A DNA stretch of 64,000 nt from RGIG8700 sp045648505. Lineage in GTDB: Bacteria > Bacillota > Clostridia > RGIG6154. Location of the stretch: NCBI GenBank assembly GCA_045648505.1, contig JAZROD010000005.1:5609-69608 (forward strand). The letters are read 5' to 3'. Each line of letters starts with the position of its first letter. The first letter of the stretch is position 1. The notes under the pieces were generated by a model. It was not told the DNA's origin, did no database searches, and was given only the letters and a program-made list of their open reading frames with translations. This document shows positions 8,059 to 17,830 of this stretch, piece by piece. The position numbers were made by a program, and so were the translations under genes.

Positions 8059-8201
8059 TTAATGGGGCGTATAGTCAAATCCTTTAATTTAACTTATTCT
8101 TTTTGCCCTTTCTTTTTTGTTTTTACTTAACAAAAAGAGTGTTTGTTTGTCACAGGATTTATGTTCCTGCTTTTCATTATATATTATTCTCTCTGAAAGT
8201 G

Positions 8202-10307
8202 CTATTTCCTTTTTTTATTTAAAAAAATTTTTATTTCTCCTGCTTTTTTATCAACGCTTCCGATTACCGCTTCAATTTTATCGCCTATTTTGTAGGTTTT
8301 TCCTGTTCTTTCGCCTGTTGCACACATAAGCTCTCTGTTAAACTCAAAATAGTCTTCTTTAATATCTGCAAACCTTAACAGACCTTCTGTTGTGTTTTCA
8401 AACTCAACAAAAAGACCAAAATTTGTTATCGAGCATACAACGCCTTCAAACACACATCCGATAAACTGCTCCATATATTCTGCCTTTTTGATATCTTCAA
8501 TTTTTCTTTCGGCAGTCTGTGCTTTTACCTCTGCTTCGCTTGACATCTGTGATGCTTTATCAACAAAGCCTTCAAGCTTTGTAAGTTCTGCTTCTCCATA
8601 ACCTGACTTTATATATTTTTTAAGGATTCTGTGTATTGCAAGGTCAGGATATCTTCTTATAGGCGAAGTAAAGTGGCAATAGTTTTTAAGAGCAAGGCCA
8701 AAATGCCCCATATTCACAGGTGAATATTTTGCTTTCATCATAGCCCTTAAAAGCATTGTGTTTATTACCTTCTCACAAGGCTCGCCTTGTATTTTTTCAA
8801 GAATTTCATTGAACATATTTGGATAAATATCCTTTGACGCCTTAACCGAATAGCCCTGAAGTGCTAAAATCTTTTTAAAGGCTTCAAGTTTTTCTTCGTC
8901 AGGCTTTTCGTGAATTCTGTAAACAAAAGGAAGCTCATTCCAGAAAGCAAATTCTGCAACCGTTTCATTACAAAGAAGCATAAATTCTTCTATTATAAGG
9001 TTTGCTTTTGTAAATTCTCTCGGGACAATGTCCACAACATTTTTATTTTCATCAAAAATAAACTTTGCTTCAGGAAAATTAAAGTTAATATATCCTCTTT
9101 TTCTTCTTTTCTCGGTCAAAATGTCCGAAAGCTCTGACATAAGAAGAATATCATCATATATATCCTTATATTTTTCAATAAGCTCTTTGTTGCCCTTTAA
9201 TATTTCATAAACATTACCATAAGACATTCTGTGCTTTGTTTTTATAACGCCTTGGCAAATTTTAGAATCAAGCACATCGCCCTTTTCAGAAATCTCCATC
9301 ACAACAGAAAGGGTAAGCTTATCTTCCCCCGGGTGAAGCGAGCATACTCCGTTTGAAATTGCTTCAGGAAGCATAGGAATTACCCTGTCTGCAAAATAAA
9401 CGCTTGTGCCACGAAGTATAGCTTCTTTATCAAGCTCTGAATTTTCTTTAACAAAGTGGCTTACATCCGCAATATGAACATAAAGTCTGTAACCTTTTTC
9501 AGTCTTTTCAATACCTATGGCATCATCAAGGTCCTTGGCATCTTCACCATCAATTGTTATTACTGTTTTTTCTCTGAAGTCTTCCCTGCCCTTATAGTCT
9601 TTTTCGGTTATTTTCTTCTTTTCCGCTTCTTCAAGGGTTGCTCTGCTGAAAATATATCTTATTGAATTTTCTTTTATAACAGACATAACCTCTGCTTCGT
9701 TTTCCCCTGCATAACCCAGAACTTCAACAATATCACCTGATGCATTTCTGTCTCTGTTCGGCCACTTGTTTATGCGCACAACAACCTTCATATTGTTTTT
9801 GTATTTGGTTGTGCCTTTATTGGTTATGAAAATATCTGTTCCCAGTTTATCATTATCAGGAATAACAAAAACGAGTTTTTTGTTTATCTGAACAGTTCCC
9901 ACAACTGTTTTGTTAACCCTTTCAACAATTCTGTAAACTTCACCTTCAGGGTTAATTCCACCCCTGCCTGATGTGAGCTTAACAAAAACTTTATCACCAT
10001 TTAAAGCAGATAAGGTTTTATCAGGCGGAATGAAAACATCTCCTTTGCCGTCTTCCACTCTTAAAAAGCCATAGCCTCTGCCCGAATATGAGAATGTTCC
10101 GAATACATATCCGTTTTTTTCTGCATCGAAATACTTACCGTTAAAATCTTTGATTATTTTGTGTTCAAATGTGAGTTCATCAAGAATAAGCCCCAGCATT
10201 TCCACATCTTCTGCCGGAACCTCCATAGCTGTTGCTATTTCCTTAAACTTCATTGGAAAATATTCACGGTCTTTTATAAAAGACCATACAAGTTCTTTTT
10301 TGTCCAT
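8202..10307 (-). CDS. rnr: Ribonuclease R
   Basis: 3'-5' exoribonuclease of the RNB family that degrades structured RNA; 701 residues from ATG at 10307 (AAAGG seven bases upstream; the frame continues to 10328). Domains in order: N-terminal winged helix (~1-60), cold-shock domains (~65-220, FGTFSYSGRGYGFLRV), RNB catalytic domain (~245-580) with the metal-binding IDGEDAKDLDDAIG, and a C-terminal S1 domain (~620-695, GVVCSITNFGLFVEF). It lies downstream of secG, a common order in Firmicutes, but smpB is not found after it. Confidence 0.95.
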   Translation of the reverse strand: MDKKELVWSFIKDREYFPMKFKEIATAMEVPAEDVEMLGLILDELTFEHKIIKDFNGKYFDAEKNGYVFGTFSYSGRGYGFLRVEDGKGDVFIPPDKTLSALNGDKVFVKLTSGRGGINPEGEVYRIVERVNKTVVGTVQINKKLVFVIPDNDKLGTDIFITNKGTTKYKNNMKVVVRINKWPNRDRNASGDIVEVLGYAGENEAEVMSVIKENSIRYIFSRATLEEAEKKKITEKDYKGREDFREKTVITIDGEDAKDLDDAIGIEKTEKGYRLYVHIADVSHFVKENSELDKEAILRGTSVYFADRVIPMLPEAISNGVCSLHPGEDKLTLSVVMEISEKGDVLDSKICQGVIKTKHRMSYGNVYEILKGNKELIEKYKDIYDDILLMSELSDILTEKRRKRGYINFNFPEAKFIFDENKNVVDIVPREFTKANLIIEEFMLLCNETVAEFAFWNELPFVYRIHEKPDEEKLEAFKKILALQGYSVKASKDIYPNMFNEILEKIQGEPCEKVINTMLLRAMMKAKYSPVNMGHFGLALKNYCHFTSPIRRYPDLAIHRILKKYIKSGYGEAELTKLEGFVDKASQMSSEAEVKAQTAERKIEDIKKAEYMEQFIGCVFEGVVCSITNFGLFVEFENTTEGLLRFADIKEDYFEFNRELMCATGERTGKTYKIGDKIEAVIGSVDKKAGEIKIFLNKKRK

Positions 10308-10328
10308 TTTTATACCTTTCAAAAACAA

Positions 10329-10381
10329 AAACAGGCAATCTGCAACCTGAAGGGAAACAAACTGCCTGTTTATTTTTACAT
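10329..10381 (-). terminator. Terminator/attenuator between secG and rnr
   Basis: On the minus strand AAACAGGCA pairs with TGCCTGTTT across a 35-base loop and is followed by TTGTTTTTG. It lies after secG and before the rnr ribosome binding site, so it may reduce read-through into rnr. Confidence 0.55.
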
Positions 10382-10385
10382 CTGA

Positions 10386-10616
10386 TTAAGCAAAAATTGA
10401 TAATGCAACTGTGCAGATAATAAAGAGAACTGCAACAACTGAAGTAAGCTTGCTTAAGATACCGTCAATTGTTTTGCCTTTATTCTTACCAAAGAATGTT
10501 TCTGCACCGCCGGCAATGCTGCCTGATAATCCCTGAGCTTTACCTGACTGTAATAAAACCATAACAATCAATGCTATTGTTAAAACTATCTGACATATAG
10601 TTAAAGCTAATTTCAT
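10386..10616 (-). CDS. secG: Preprotein translocase subunit SecG
   Basis: Small SecYEG subunit of 76 residues with two membrane helices (~3-22 and ~54-75) separated by the conserved SGKAQGLSGSIAGGAETFFG loop. Aids protein translocation across the cytoplasmic membrane. The ATG at 10616 is preceded by GGAGG at an ideal distance; the frame extends to 10670 but lacks a site there. Located between dnaE and rnr on the same strand. Confidence 0.95.
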   Translation of the reverse strand: MKLALTICQIVLTIALIVMVLLQSGKAQGLSGSIAGGAETFFGKNKGKTIDGILSKLTSVVAVLFIICTVALSIFA

Positions 10617-10666
10617 TTCTTTACACCTCCATAGCTTTTCCATCTTATCACAAATAGTAATATTTG

Positions 10667-13600
10667 TCAAGACTTCGAAACATATTTAACATTTTCTTCT
10701 CCAAGTAATTTTTTCAGTTCCAAAGACAATTCGTAGGTATCTCTCACCCAATACTCAACATCTGTTTTCTTTGTAACTTTTTCTTCTTCAAAATAGAGAA
10801 GTACGGGAATTTCTCCCCTGTTTCTTTTAGCTACAGACAGTACATCATTTAATTTGTCCTTATTTTGAGGAGTTATTCTTAAATAAAGTTTTTTTGATAA
10901 ACTTGCCGTATCAAGTGGTTCTATTTTGTCCACAAGAACAACAGGTTCTTTTTCATCTCTTGCATTTACCTTACCGTATACCATTATGAGATTTCCCGGT
11001 TCTGTGAATTGTTCAAATTTCTCGTAAACCTTGCCAAAAAGCACAGTTTCCACCGAGCCGTATTTATCATCAACTCTCATAAAAGCCATTTTATCATTTC
11101 TTTTGGTGAAGATTTCTTTTTTACTTTCCGCAACTGCCGCAAAGATAACTCTGTCTTCATCCATAAGGTCAGACTCTTCAGTTCCTGCTTTTCTTATATC
11201 CGCACTGTTGCAGCTTACTCTGCTTTCAAAAAGTCCTTTTACTTTGTCAAGCGGATGTCCTGAAACATAAATTCCAAGAATTTCTTTTTCGTTTTTAAGT
11301 TTTTCTTCAATATCCATTTCAGGAATGTTCGGCATCGTCACAACCGAAAAATCATCATTTCCGGATGCACCACCGAAAATGGACATCTGTCCTTCCACCT
11401 TGCTTTTGTTTACATCTATTGCATTTTTAAGAAACTCCACATAAGTAAGCATAAGTTGTGACCTGTATACTCCAAGACAATCAAACGCACCGCACTTTAC
11501 AAGACTTTCAACGGCTTTTTTGTTTACAGAACTGTATTTTACCATTCTTGTGCAGAAATCCTTGAAATCCTTGAATTCTCCGCTTCTTTCTCTTTCTGTA
11601 ATCAAGTCATTAACAAAGTTTCTGCCTACATTTTTAACTGCACCAAGACCGTATCTTATGTTATTATCTTCAACGCTGAAAGTAAGAATACTTTTATTTA
11701 CATTTGGTTCTCTTACTTCCATACCTGTTTTTCTGCAAAGTTCTATATATTCTGCAATTTTTTCAGTATTTTCTATAAAGCTTGACATAAGAGCCGCCAT
11801 GAACTGAACAGGATACTTGGCCTTTAAAAATGCAGTTCTGTAGGCAACAACTGCATAAGCTGCCGCGTGGGATTTGTTAAATGCATACTTTGCAAAGTCC
11901 ATAATTTTATCAATTATTTCATTTGCTATTTCTTCGGAAACTCCGTTTCTTACTGCACCTGGTACAACAACATTTCCATCTTCATCCACAATACCGTGAA
12001 TAAACTCTTTTCGCACCCTTATCATTTCTTTTTCTTTCTTTTTGGACATTGCTCGTCTTACCTGATCTGCCTGTCCCATAGAAAAGCCTGCAAGCTTTCT
12101 CACTATTTCCATAACCTGTTCCTGATAAACTATACATCCGTAAGTTACCTTTAAAATAGGTTCAAGAGCAGGGTGAAGATAGGTTACTTTATCAATATGA
12201 TTTTTATTATAAACATACATAGGAATAGAATCCATAGGACCCGGTCTGTAAAGAGAGATACCTGCTATAATATCTTCAAGAGTTTTCGGTTTAAGTTCCT
12301 TCATAAACTTTTTCATACCTGCGCTTTCAAGCTGAAAAACGCCGTCTGTTTCACCGTTTCCAATCATCTCATATACATCAGGATGATTAAACTCTATTTT
12401 TTCTATATCATCTATTTCGCCTGTAAGGTCAACCGCATCTTTTATAACCGTTAAGGTTCTCAAACCTAAAAAGTCCATCTTTAAAAGCCCAAGTTCTTCA
12501 AGAGTTGTCATAGGAAACTGTGTTGAAATAAGGTCACCGTTTCTGTATAGTGGAACATAATCAGAAACAGGACTTCCTGTAATTACAACCCCTGCGGCGT
12601 GTGTTGATGCGTGTCTTGGCATACCTTCAACCGCCATAGCAGTATCTATAAGCTTTTTGATTTTAGAATCAGACTCATAGATTTCTGCAAGCTTTTTATT
12701 CATTTTCAAAGACTTTTCTATTGTAATTTTAAGTTCATTTGGTATCATCTTCGCCACTTCGTCACAAGTAGCATAAGGCATACCAAGTGCTCTGCCCACA
12801 TCTCGCACCGCACCTTTTGCCGCCATTGTACCAAAGGTTATAATCTGTGCAACATGGTCTTCCCCATATCTTTTTGTTGCATAGTCAATAACCTCCTGTC
12901 TTCTTTCATAACAGAAGTCCATATCAATATCAGGCATACTTACACGCTCAATATTCAAAAATCTTTCGAAAATGAGTGCATATTTAAGGGGGTCAATATC
13001 TGTGATTCTCAAACAATATGAAACAATACTGCCTGCTGCAGAGCCTCTGCCCGGACCAACAGGAATATTATTATCTCTTGCATATCTTATAAGATCCCAC
13101 ACGATTAAGAAATAATCGGTAAAGCCCATATTATTTATAACATTAAGCTCGTATTTCAGGCGTTCCTGTGCTTCCTGATTTTCACCATATCTTTCTTCAA
13201 AGCCTTTAAAGCAAAGCTTTTCAAGATAACCAAAGGATGCTGTTTCACCTTCCGGAAGCTTAAATTCAGGCAGATGTCTTTCATCAAAAGAAAACTCAAC
13301 ATTACACATATCTGCAATTTTTTGTGTGTTCTCTATTGCATCAGGAAGCTGACCAAAAATTTCTTTCATTTCTTCTTCTGACTTTAAATAAAACTGGTCT
13401 GTTTCATATTTAAGTCTGTATGGGTCATCAACCTCTTTACCCATCTGTATGCACATAAGAACATCCTGAACATAAGAATCTTCTTTTTCAACATAATGAA
13501 CATCGTTTGTTGCCACAAGCTTAAGATTCATTGTTCTGGCAAGTTCAATAAGCTTTAAATTGACTTTTTTCTGGTCTTCAAGTCCGTGGTCCTGAATTTC

Positions 13601-14116
13601 AAGATAGAAATTATCTTCTCCGAATATATTTATAAACTGATTTATTTTTTCAACCGCACCTACGGTATCATTATTAAGCAAAAGCTTTGGCACATCCCCC
13701 GCAAGACAAGCAGAAAGGGCAATTATGCCTTCACTGTACTCACTTAAAAGCTTCATATCAACTCTTGGCTTGTAATAAAAGCCATCCACATAGCTTTTTG
13801 ATACAATCTTCATAAGGTTATTGTAGCCTGTGTTATTTTTGGCAAGCAACACAAGATGTCCGTAGCCACTGTCGTACTCCGGACTTTTGTCATAAAGGGT
13901 TCTTGCCGCCGTATAAACCTCACAACCAATAACAGGCTTTATACCTATGCTTTTGGCATATCTGTAAAAATCTATAACACCGCACATAGAACCGTGGTCT
14001 GTTATTGCAACTGCAGTCTGACCCAGTTCTTTTGCTCTGTCAAGGACCTTTTCAATTTTTGCCGCACCATCAAGCAAACTATACTCTGTATGAAGATGCA
14101 AATGAGTGAACGCCAT
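10667..14116 (-). CDS. dnaE: DNA polymerase III alpha subunit, DnaE type
   Basis: Replicative polymerase subunit of 1149 residues. N-terminal PHP domain (THLHLHTEYSLLDGAAK at 4-20; TDHGSMCGVIDF), then the palm with the catalytic aspartates in MPDIDMDF near residue 400, fingers with GVFQLESAGMKKF, a helix-hairpin-helix region with YVEFL before it, and a C-terminal OB-fold (VYGKVNARDEKEPVVL). DnaE in Firmicutes usually works with PolC in lagging-strand initiation. PolC is not in the window. It starts ten bases after whiA, in a housekeeping operon. Confidence 0.96.
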   Translation of the reverse strand: MAFTHLHLHTEYSLLDGAAKIEKVLDRAKELGQTAVAITDHGSMCGVIDFYRYAKSIGIKPVIGCEVYTAARTLYDKSPEYDSGYGHLVLLAKNNTGYNNLMKIVSKSYVDGFYYKPRVDMKLLSEYSEGIIALSACLAGDVPKLLLNNDTVGAVEKINQFINIFGEDNFYLEIQDHGLEDQKKVNLKLIELARTMNLKLVATNDVHYVEKEDSYVQDVLMCIQMGKEVDDPYRLKYETDQFYLKSEEEMKEIFGQLPDAIENTQKIADMCNVEFSFDERHLPEFKLPEGETASFGYLEKLCFKGFEERYGENQEAQERLKYELNVINNMGFTDYFLIVWDLIRYARDNNIPVGPGRGSAAGSIVSYCLRITDIDPLKYALIFERFLNIERVSMPDIDMDFCYERRQEVIDYATKRYGEDHVAQIITFGTMAAKGAVRDVGRALGMPYATCDEVAKMIPNELKITIEKSLKMNKKLAEIYESDSKIKKLIDTAMAVEGMPRHASTHAAGVVITGSPVSDYVPLYRNGDLISTQFPMTTLEELGLLKMDFLGLRTLTVIKDAVDLTGEIDDIEKIEFNHPDVYEMIGNGETDGVFQLESAGMKKFMKELKPKTLEDIIAGISLYRPGPMDSIPMYVYNKNHIDKVTYLHPALEPILKVTYGCIVYQEQVMEIVRKLAGFSMGQADQVRRAMSKKKEKEMIRVRKEFIHGIVDEDGNVVVPGAVRNGVSEEIANEIIDKIMDFAKYAFNKSHAAAYAVVAYRTAFLKAKYPVQFMAALMSSFIENTEKIAEYIELCRKTGMEVREPNVNKSILTFSVEDNNIRYGLGAVKNVGRNFVNDLITERERSGEFKDFKDFCTRMVKYSSVNKKAVESLVKCGAFDCLGVYRSQLMLTYVEFLKNAIDVNKSKVEGQMSIFGGASGNDDFSVVTMPNIPEMDIEEKLKNEKEILGIYVSGHPLDKVKGLFESRVSCNSADIRKAGTEESDLMDEDRVIFAAVAESKKEIFTKRNDKMAFMRVDDKYGSVETVLFGKVYEKFEQFTEPGNLIMVYGKVNARDEKEPVVLVDKIEPLDTASLSKKLYLRITPQNKDKLNDVLSVAKRNRGEIPVLLYFEEEKVTKKTDVEYWVRDTYELSLELKKLLGEENVKYVSKS

Positions 14117-14126
14117 AATCTTCTCC

Positions 14127-15017
14127 TTAATCTTTTATAGATTGTGCTATTTCCGCCAATTTCTTAAACTTATGATTAACGCCTGATTTACTTAAAGGCT
14201 TTGACATCATTTCCCCTATCTCTTTTAATGAACACTCGTGTTCAAGTCTTAAAAGAGCCAGTTCTCTTAATGATGCCTCTAAAGAATCAAGACCTATATT
14301 TTCCATTATTTTTCTTATAATTTCTCTTTGATGTGCCGCATTTACCGCTGCTTTACTTATGTTTGCACTTTCAAAGTTAACAGTTCTTGTTATATTATTT
14401 TTAAATACCTTATATATTTTTACTCTCTGAATTTCCATCATAGAGTTTGTTGCTCCCATATAACCAACAGTATCTGCAATATTATCGGAATCTTTAAGAT
14501 ATACCACCTTGTTATTTCTTCTTAAAAGAATCCCTGCTCTCATATCAATTTCTTCAAAAAGGTTAACAAGCGTATCAACGCTTCTGTCTTTTGAAATCGA
14601 AAATTCAAGATGATATGATTTTTGTGGATCATTACAAGAGCCTGTAGCAAGAAAAACGCCCCTAAAAAACGCTTTTTTACAACAGAACTTATCCAGTACT
14701 TCTCCAGACACATTTTGTCCGCATACTCCTGTTTTTTCGTAAACCTTTGCTATTTTTTCGCCGGAAGCAAGTTCAATGCGATATGTTTTTCTGCTGTTTC
14801 CGCTTTTAATTACTTTACATTTAATATTAAGGCACTCTTTGGCAAGCTGATATATTCTTTTTGCAACAAAGGATGCCTCTGTTTTAACATAAAGAATATT
14901 GTTTTTTTCAACCGAGCCATAACAAATAACCCCCGCAAGTTCCGCTACAGAACAACAGGGGGCTTTTATTGGAACATTACAAATTTCTCTTTTAATTTCA
15001 GATGCAAAAGATGGCAT
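14127..15017 (-). CDS. whiA: WhiA, DNA-binding regulator of division/sporulation genes
   Basis: WhiA of 296 residues: N-terminal pair of LAGLIDADG homing-endonuclease-like folds (~20-190, including KKAFFRGVFLATGSCND), which lack nuclease function in the family, followed by a C-terminal HTH (~215-290, ALLRLEHECSLKEIGEMM and KSGVNHKFKKL). WhiA influences cell division and chromosome segregation in Firmicutes. Its ATG overlaps the rapZ stop codon by one base, so the two are coupled. The yvcK gene usually found between rapZ and whiA is absent. Confidence 0.95.
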   Translation of the reverse strand: MPSFASEIKREICNVPIKAPCCSVAELAGVICYGSVEKNNILYVKTEASFVAKRIYQLAKECLNIKCKVIKSGNSRKTYRIELASGEKIAKVYEKTGVCGQNVSGEVLDKFCCKKAFFRGVFLATGSCNDPQKSYHLEFSISKDRSVDTLVNLFEEIDMRAGILLRRNNKVVYLKDSDNIADTVGYMGATNSMMEIQRVKIYKVFKNNITRTVNFESANISKAAVNAAHQREIIRKIMENIGLDSLEASLRELALLRLEHECSLKEIGEMMSKPLSKSGVNHKFKKLAEIAQSIKD

Positions 15018-15883
15018 TATCTCTTACCGTCCTTTTCCATATCTCTATGATGCTTGGTAACTTTATAATTATTCTGTGAAAGCTTTTCGTAAAGTTTTTC
15101 CACCATTGTAACCGAGCGGTGCATACCGCCTGTACAACCAATTGCAATAACAAGTTGTCTTTTCCCTTCTTCCACATAATGAGGAACAAGGAAGCTTATC
15201 ATAGAATAAAGCTTTTCCATAAATTCAACAGTCTGAGGCCATTTGAGAACATAGCTCTGAACATCCTGATTAATACCTGTCTGATGTTTAAGTTCATCAA
15301 TATAAAATGGATTTGGTAAAAATCTCACATCAAAAACAAGGTCCGCATCGTTTGGTATTCCATACTTAAACCCAAAAGACATTACATCAATAAGTAAGCC
15401 TTCCTCCGTTTCAGCATCGCTGAAAAGATTTATAAGTGAATTCTTCAGCTGTTTGGTGAAGGTGTCCGATGTATTGATGCAGTAGTCTGCCTTCTCTCTT
15501 ATTTCAGCAAGAAGGAGCTTTTCTTTTTCAATTCCTTCTTCTATTTTCCCGTCACCTGAAAGAGGATGCTTTCTTCTTGTTTCTTTGTATCTTTTTATAA
15601 GAATATTATCATCTGCTTCAAGGAACAGAATTTCAGGTTGAATTCCTGTTTTTTTAAGGCTTTCAATTACACCATTTATTTCCTTGAACATTTCTCCGCC
15701 TCGTATGTCCACAACCACTGCGGCATTTGATATAACACCTGCAGAGGACAAACATATTTCAGCGAATTTAGGAATTAAAACCGGTGGCATATTATCAACA
15801 CAATAAAAGTTCATATCCTCAAGGCATTTTATTGCCTGAGACTTACCTGCTCCGGACATACCGGTTACAATAACAAACCTCAA
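15017..15883 (-). CDS. rapZ: RapZ/YvcJ nucleotide-binding protein
   Basis: P-loop NTPase of about 288 residues. The Walker A GMSGAGKS is near the N-terminus and FYCVDNMPPVLIPKF follows. The C-terminal domain has the family-typical DVRFLPNPFY and IGCTGGMHRSV. In enteric bacteria RapZ controls glucosamine-6-phosphate synthase through small RNAs; the role in Firmicutes is less clear. The preferred start is TTG at 15883 because GAGGTGG lies just upstream. The ATG at 15904 has no ribosome binding site and sits inside the end of the methyltransferase gene. Confidence 0.93.
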   Translation of the reverse strand: MRFVIVTGMSGAGKSQAIKCLEDMNFYCVDNMPPVLIPKFAEICLSSAGVISNAAVVVDIRGGEMFKEINGVIESLKKTGIQPEILFLEADDNILIKRYKETRRKHPLSGDGKIEEGIEKEKLLLAEIREKADYCINTSDTFTKQLKNSLINLFSDAETEEGLLIDVMSFGFKYGIPNDADLVFDVRFLPNPFYIDELKHQTGINQDVQSYVLKWPQTVEFMEKLYSMISFLVPHYVEEGKRQLVIAIGCTGGMHRSVTMVEKLYEKLSQNNYKVTKHHRDMEKDGKR

Positions 15884-15897
15884 CTGTGCCACCTCAA

Positions 15898-16395
15898 TTA
15901 CCATTCAAATTTTGTTAAATTACCTTCGCATTTAAGTTCAGGGAAATCCCATTGTCTTAAAACTTCATATACTGCTATTGCAACTGTATTTGAAAGATTA
16001 AGACTGCGCGCCTCTCCCTGCATAGGCACACGCACACATTTATCCTTATTGTTATGAAGTATTCCTTCATCAATCCCTGCATCTTCTCTGCCAAAAACAA
16101 GAAATGCATTATCGGGATATTCTATATCTGAATATCTGTAAAGAGCTTTGGTTGTGAAATAATAGCAGTCTGCTTCGGGATTTTTTTCGTAAAAGTCTTT
16201 AACAGATGTGTAGAACTTAACCTCTAAAAACTGCCAGTAATCAAGTCCTGCTCTTTTAAGCTTTTTATCATCCCATACAAACCCTGTAGGTCCAACCACA
16301 TGAAGTGCGCAGTTTGTGGCAGCACAGGTTCTTATAATATTACCTGTGTTCTGCGGTATCTGCGGTTCAAAAAGCACTATATTTAACTTATTCAT
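15898..16395 (-). CDS. TrmL-like tRNA (cytidine/uridine-34 2'-O)-methyltransferase
   Basis: SPOUT-class methyltransferase of 165 residues. Family motifs visible: N-terminal VLFEPQIPQNTGNIIRTC, central LVFGREDAGID, and C-terminal RVPMQGEARSLNLSNTVAIAVYE, which together form the knotted SAM site. It should methylate the wobble ribose of tRNA-Leu. ATG at 16395 overlaps the end of yebC by eight bases; the longer frame to 16449 would lie inside yebC and has no clear site. Transcribed between yebC and rapZ. Confidence 0.9.
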   Translation of the reverse strand: MNKLNIVLFEPQIPQNTGNIIRTCAATNCALHVVGPTGFVWDDKKLKRAGLDYWQFLEVKFYTSVKDFYEKNPEADCYYFTTKALYRYSDIEYPDNAFLVFGREDAGIDEGILHNNKDKCVRVPMQGEARSLNLSNTVAIAVYEVLRQWDFPELKCEGNLTKFEW

Positions 16396-17122
16396 TTTCT
16401 TCCCAGTTGTGATAGATATCCTGAACATCGTCATCTTCTTCAAGAGCATCGATAAGCTTGTTCATATTTTTGATATCGTCTTCACTTGTAAGTGTAACTG
16501 TTGTCTGTGGTACATTTTCAACCTGCGCTGATGCAAATTTATAGCCCTCAAGTTCCAATGCATCACAAACTGCAGTAAAGTCATCAGGTTCTGTAGAAAT
16601 TTCAAAATAGTTTTCTTCTGCTGCAAAATCTGATGCGCCTGCATCTAAAGCCTGCATCATAAGTGCTTCTTCGTCAATTTCTTTTTCTTCGTTATCAATG
16701 ATAATAATTCCTTTTTTATCAAACATAAATCCAACGCATCCAACCTGACCAAGATTTCCGCCGAATTTATCAAAATAGTGACGCATTGAAGATGCAGTTC
16801 TGTTTCTGTTGTCTGTTAAAGTTTCAACAATAACTGCAACACCTGATGGACCGTAACCTTCGTATGTAATGCTTTCGTAGTTACTTCCGTCACCGTCACC
16901 TGCTGCTTTTTTAATACTTCTTTCAATATTATCGTTAGGAACATTGAGTGATTTTGCTTTTGCAATAACATCTTTTAATTTAGCATTGTTTGCAGGGTCC
17001 GGTCCGCCGGCTTTAACTGCAACTGCAATTTCTCTACCTATTTTAGTAAAGATTTTCGCTCTCTGGCTATCACTTTTTTCCTTCTTATTTTTAATATTAT
17101 TCCATTTGCTGTGTCCTGACAT
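16388..17122 (-). CDS. YebC/PmpR/TACO1-family protein
   Basis: Conserved three-domain protein of 244 residues, beginning with the invariant MSGHSKWNNIKNKKEK and with YEGYGPSGVAVIVE and NRNRTASSMRHYF in the middle. Often annotated as a transcriptional regulator; recent work on the family supports a role in relieving ribosome stalling at proline-rich stretches. Usual length and no anomalies. The final codons overlap the trmL-like start, implying coupled translation. Confidence 0.93.
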   Translation of the reverse strand: MSGHSKWNNIKNKKEKSDSQRAKIFTKIGREIAVAVKAGGPDPANNAKLKDVIAKAKSLNVPNDNIERSIKKAAGDGDGSNYESITYEGYGPSGVAVIVETLTDNRNRTASSMRHYFDKFGGNLGQVGCVGFMFDKKGIIIIDNEEKEIDEEALMMQALDAGASDFAAEENYFEISTEPDDFTAVCDALELEGYKFASAQVENVPQTTVTLTSEDDIKNMNKLIDALEEDDDVQDIYHNWEENE

Positions 17123-17152
17123 TTTATCTCATCCTTTCAACAGTATATTGTA

Positions 17153-17779
17153 TCATATATTAGTATCTTTATCAAGTTTATTTTTTGAAAAAACACATCC
17201 GCAGAAATTTTGTCTGTAAAGACCATATTTTTCAGAAAGCTCACAAGACCTTAAATATCCGCCTTTCTTTTTGAAATCAGAATAAAGATAATCCACTCCG
17301 TATTTTTCGGAAATTGCTTTGCCTATTTCATTTAAAATCTGCGAATTTTTAAGAGGACTTATTGTAAGCGTTGTTGTGAAATAGTCATACTCTCCTTTTT
17401 TTGCAAGTGTTGCCGTTTTCTCAAGTCTTAACCTGAAACACTCTTTACACCTTGCTCCCCCTTCAGGCTCCTTTTCAAGACCCTTAACTGCAGAATAAAA
17501 CTCATTTTTGTCATAATCTTCTATGATGTATGACACTTTATTTTTAAATGTCATACTTTCAATAAGTCTTATCTGCTCCTGTGCCCTTTTTTCATATTCC
17601 TCATCCGTGTCAATATTGGGATTATAATATAAAACTGTTATATCAAAATAATCACTTAAATATTCTATAACATAACTTGAGCAAGGTGCACAACAGGAGT
17701 GAAGCAAAAGCTTTGGCACTTTGTTTTTTTCTATATTTTTAATTATTTTATCAGTTTCAATCTGATAGTTAATTTTCAT
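17153..17779 (-). CDS. queH: Epoxyqueuosine reductase QueH
   Basis: Iron-sulfur enzyme (former DUF208) of 208 residues that makes queuosine from epoxyqueuosine in tRNA, the non-orthologous replacement for cobalamin-dependent QueG. Conserved cysteines are visible in LLHSCCAPCSSYV (~27-37), GARCKECFRLR (~115-125), and near the C-terminus in LRSCELSEKYGLYRQNFCG. No other queuosine gene is seen in the window. It follows spoIVA and is separated from it by a terminator. Confidence 0.92.
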   Translation of the reverse strand: MKINYQIETDKIIKNIEKNKVPKLLLHSCCAPCSSYVIEYLSDYFDITVLYYNPNIDTDEEYEKRAQEQIRLIESMTFKNKVSYIIEDYDKNEFYSAVKGLEKEPEGGARCKECFRLRLEKTATLAKKGEYDYFTTTLTISPLKNSQILNEIGKAISEKYGVDYLYSDFKKKGGYLRSCELSEKYGLYRQNFCGCVFSKNKLDKDTNI

Positions 17780-17802
17780 AAAATCACCGCATTTATTTTA
17801 AC

Positions 17803-17830
17803 AAAAAAAGCTTGCAAATGCAAGCTTTTT
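17803..17830. terminator. Terminator after spoIVA
   Basis: AAAAAGCTTGCA and TGCAAGCTTTTT flank a short loop, a 12-bp perfect stem with A/T runs on both sides. It starts at the spoIVA stop codon and precedes queH. Confidence 0.85.

Noticed and set aside
7813..8201. tmRNA (ssrA) or smpB after rnr
   Set aside because: Neither the 5' GGGG...TTCGA start nor a CCA-ended acceptor stem was found, and no frame resembles SmpB.
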